Assembly: GCA_037968835.1 (NCBI GenBank)
Contig: JBBKWG010000107.1
Coordinates: forward strand, 1 to 51,315
Direction of reading: 5' to 3'
Length of the DNA stretch: 51,315 nt
DNA from: JBBKWG01 sp037968835
GTDB taxonomy: Bacteria > Pseudomonadota > Alphaproteobacteria > Rhodobacterales > Rhodobacteraceae
Made by a program: the position numbers and the translations under genes. Positions 50,764-51,315 of this stretch are shown one piece after another. A model generated the notes under the pieces. That model had not been told where the DNA came from and did no database searches. It was given only the letters and a program-made list of their open reading frames with translations. Position 1 is the first letter of the stretch, and each line of letters starts with the position of its first letter.

Positions 50764-51315
50764 CTAGCGACCCTTCCAGACCGGATCGCGTTTCTCTGCG
50801 AAGGCGCGCGCACCTTCAAGCTGATCCTCGGACGCATAGAGCCTGTCCACCGTCGCAAGTTGACGCTTTGTGATCCGGTTCAGTGCATCCTGGAACTTCG
50901 CGTCCTCGGCGTCGCGGACAACCTCCTTGATTGCGGCATAGACCAGCGGCGGACCAGCAGCGATCAGGCGGGCCAGGTCCCAGACGGTGTCGTGCAACAC
51001 CTCGGGTGCAACGATTTCGCGCAGCAGACCCCAGCGATATGCTTCGTCGGCATCAATCCAGCGCCCGGTCAGAAGCATGTCCATCGCGACGTGATAGGGA
51101 ATGCGCTTGGGCAGCTTGATCGACGCCGCATCGGCGACGGTGCCAGAGCGGATTTCCGGCAATGCGAAGCTGGCATTCGACGAAGCGACGATAAGGTCGC
51201 ACGACAGCGCCAATTCAAACCCGCCGCCACAACAGATTCCGTTTACGGCACAAATGACGGGCTTGTTCATCTGCGGCAGTTCCTGAAGACCGCCAAAGCC
51301 GCCAACGCCGTAGTC
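50764..51315 (-). CDS. caiD: carnitinyl-CoA dehydratase (crotonase family), 5' end outside the window
   Basis: The frame runs from the right edge of the window to a TAG at 50764-50766, 183 codons, so the N terminus is missing. The crotonase oxyanion motif NGICCGGGFELALSCD and the substrate loop ASFALPEIRSG are present. The C terminus ends in FAEKRDPVWKGR, the distinctive ending of CaiD. It interconverts carnitinyl-CoA and crotonobetainyl-CoA. A generic enoyl-CoA hydratase is the alternative, but the C terminus favours CaiD. It converges on the MarR gene. Confidence 0.88.
   Translation of the reverse strand, partial: DYGVGGFGGLQELPQMNKPVICAVNGICCGGGFELALSCDLIVASSNASFALPEIRSGTVADAASIKLPKRIPYHVAMDMLLTGRWIDADEAYRWGLLREIVAPEVLHDTVWDLARLIAAGPPLVYAAIKEVVRDAEDAKFQDALNRITKRQLATVDRLYASEDQLEGARAFAEKRDPVWKGR

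Noticed and set aside
1..51315. CRISPR array or restriction-type defence system
   Set aside because: No regularly spaced repeats and no cas, toxin-antitoxin or methylase-nuclease genes were seen.

Overview
The window looks like a chromosomal segment of a marine alphaproteobacterium of the Rhodobacteraceae (Roseobacter) type. This rests on gene content rather than a database search: a BetI-controlled choline operon (betA, choXWV), a non-pyrrolysine MttB-family methyltransferase, a carnitinyl-CoA dehydratase, an H-NOX/diguanylate cyclase pair, a GAF-EI PtsP and GC-rich coding sequence over most of the length. Translation is very compact (ATGA and TGATG overlaps), and TTG or GTG starts are common.

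Layout. (1) About 1-7.1 kb is an accessory segment that is visibly richer in A/T. It holds the tail of a membrane protein, an acyl carrier protein, a B12-type radical SAM enzyme, a TTG-started fatty-acid-hydroxylase/sterol-desaturase membrane protein, a GH3-family acyl-acid adenylating enzyme and an enolase-superfamily (MLE-type) enzyme. It ends in a truncated tyrosine-recombinase gene immediately upstream of tRNA-Cys(GCA). This is the best candidate for an undescribed pathway: a modified acyl chain conjugated to an amine or amino acid and then epimerised or rearranged. (2) 7.3-12.4 kb: an inositol-monophosphatase-family gene converges on a three-gene ABC importer of the Fe3+/2-aminoethylphosphonate/polyamine type. 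(3) 12.6-29.3 kb: a large surface-polysaccharide locus. It contains a glycosyltransferase-FkbM methyltransferase fusion, a translationally coupled rfbCBDA plus UDP-glucuronate epimerase operon, ugd, a divergent block encoding an AAA ATPase, a Wzz/GumC protein and a BY-type tyrosine kinase, and then an initiating sugar transferase, a PrsT-like TPR lipoprotein, a Wza-like exporter and an outer-membrane barrel. This is the gene set of exosortase (PEP-CTERM)-associated EPS loci, but no exosortase is present; a rhomboid protease follows the barrel instead.

(4) 29.9-34.1 kb: nonulosonate-type genes (NeuA-like CMP transferase, a KdtA-like glycosyltransferase, a NeuB synthase) with a threonine-dehydratase-like PLP enzyme coupled to neuB. 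(5) 34.1-37.3 kb: housekeeping genes (2',3'-cyclic phosphodiesterase, Nudix, DUF1178, aspartate kinase). (6) 37.3-42.4 kb: choline oxidation and uptake, betA-betI diverging from choXWV over a perfect inverted repeat that fits a BetI operator. (7) 42.5-51.3 kb: ptsP, a MATE exporter, a diguanylate cyclase with an H-NOX-like partner that has lost its heme-ligand histidine, an MttB-family methyltransferase, a HAD phosphatase, a MarR regulator and a caiD fragment running off the end.

Two themes stand out. One is construction of the cell surface and exopolysaccharide, with several mRNA hairpins at key start codons. The other is use of quaternary amines (choline, betaines, carnitine). All functional calls come from reading motifs by eye; no searches or computations were run.
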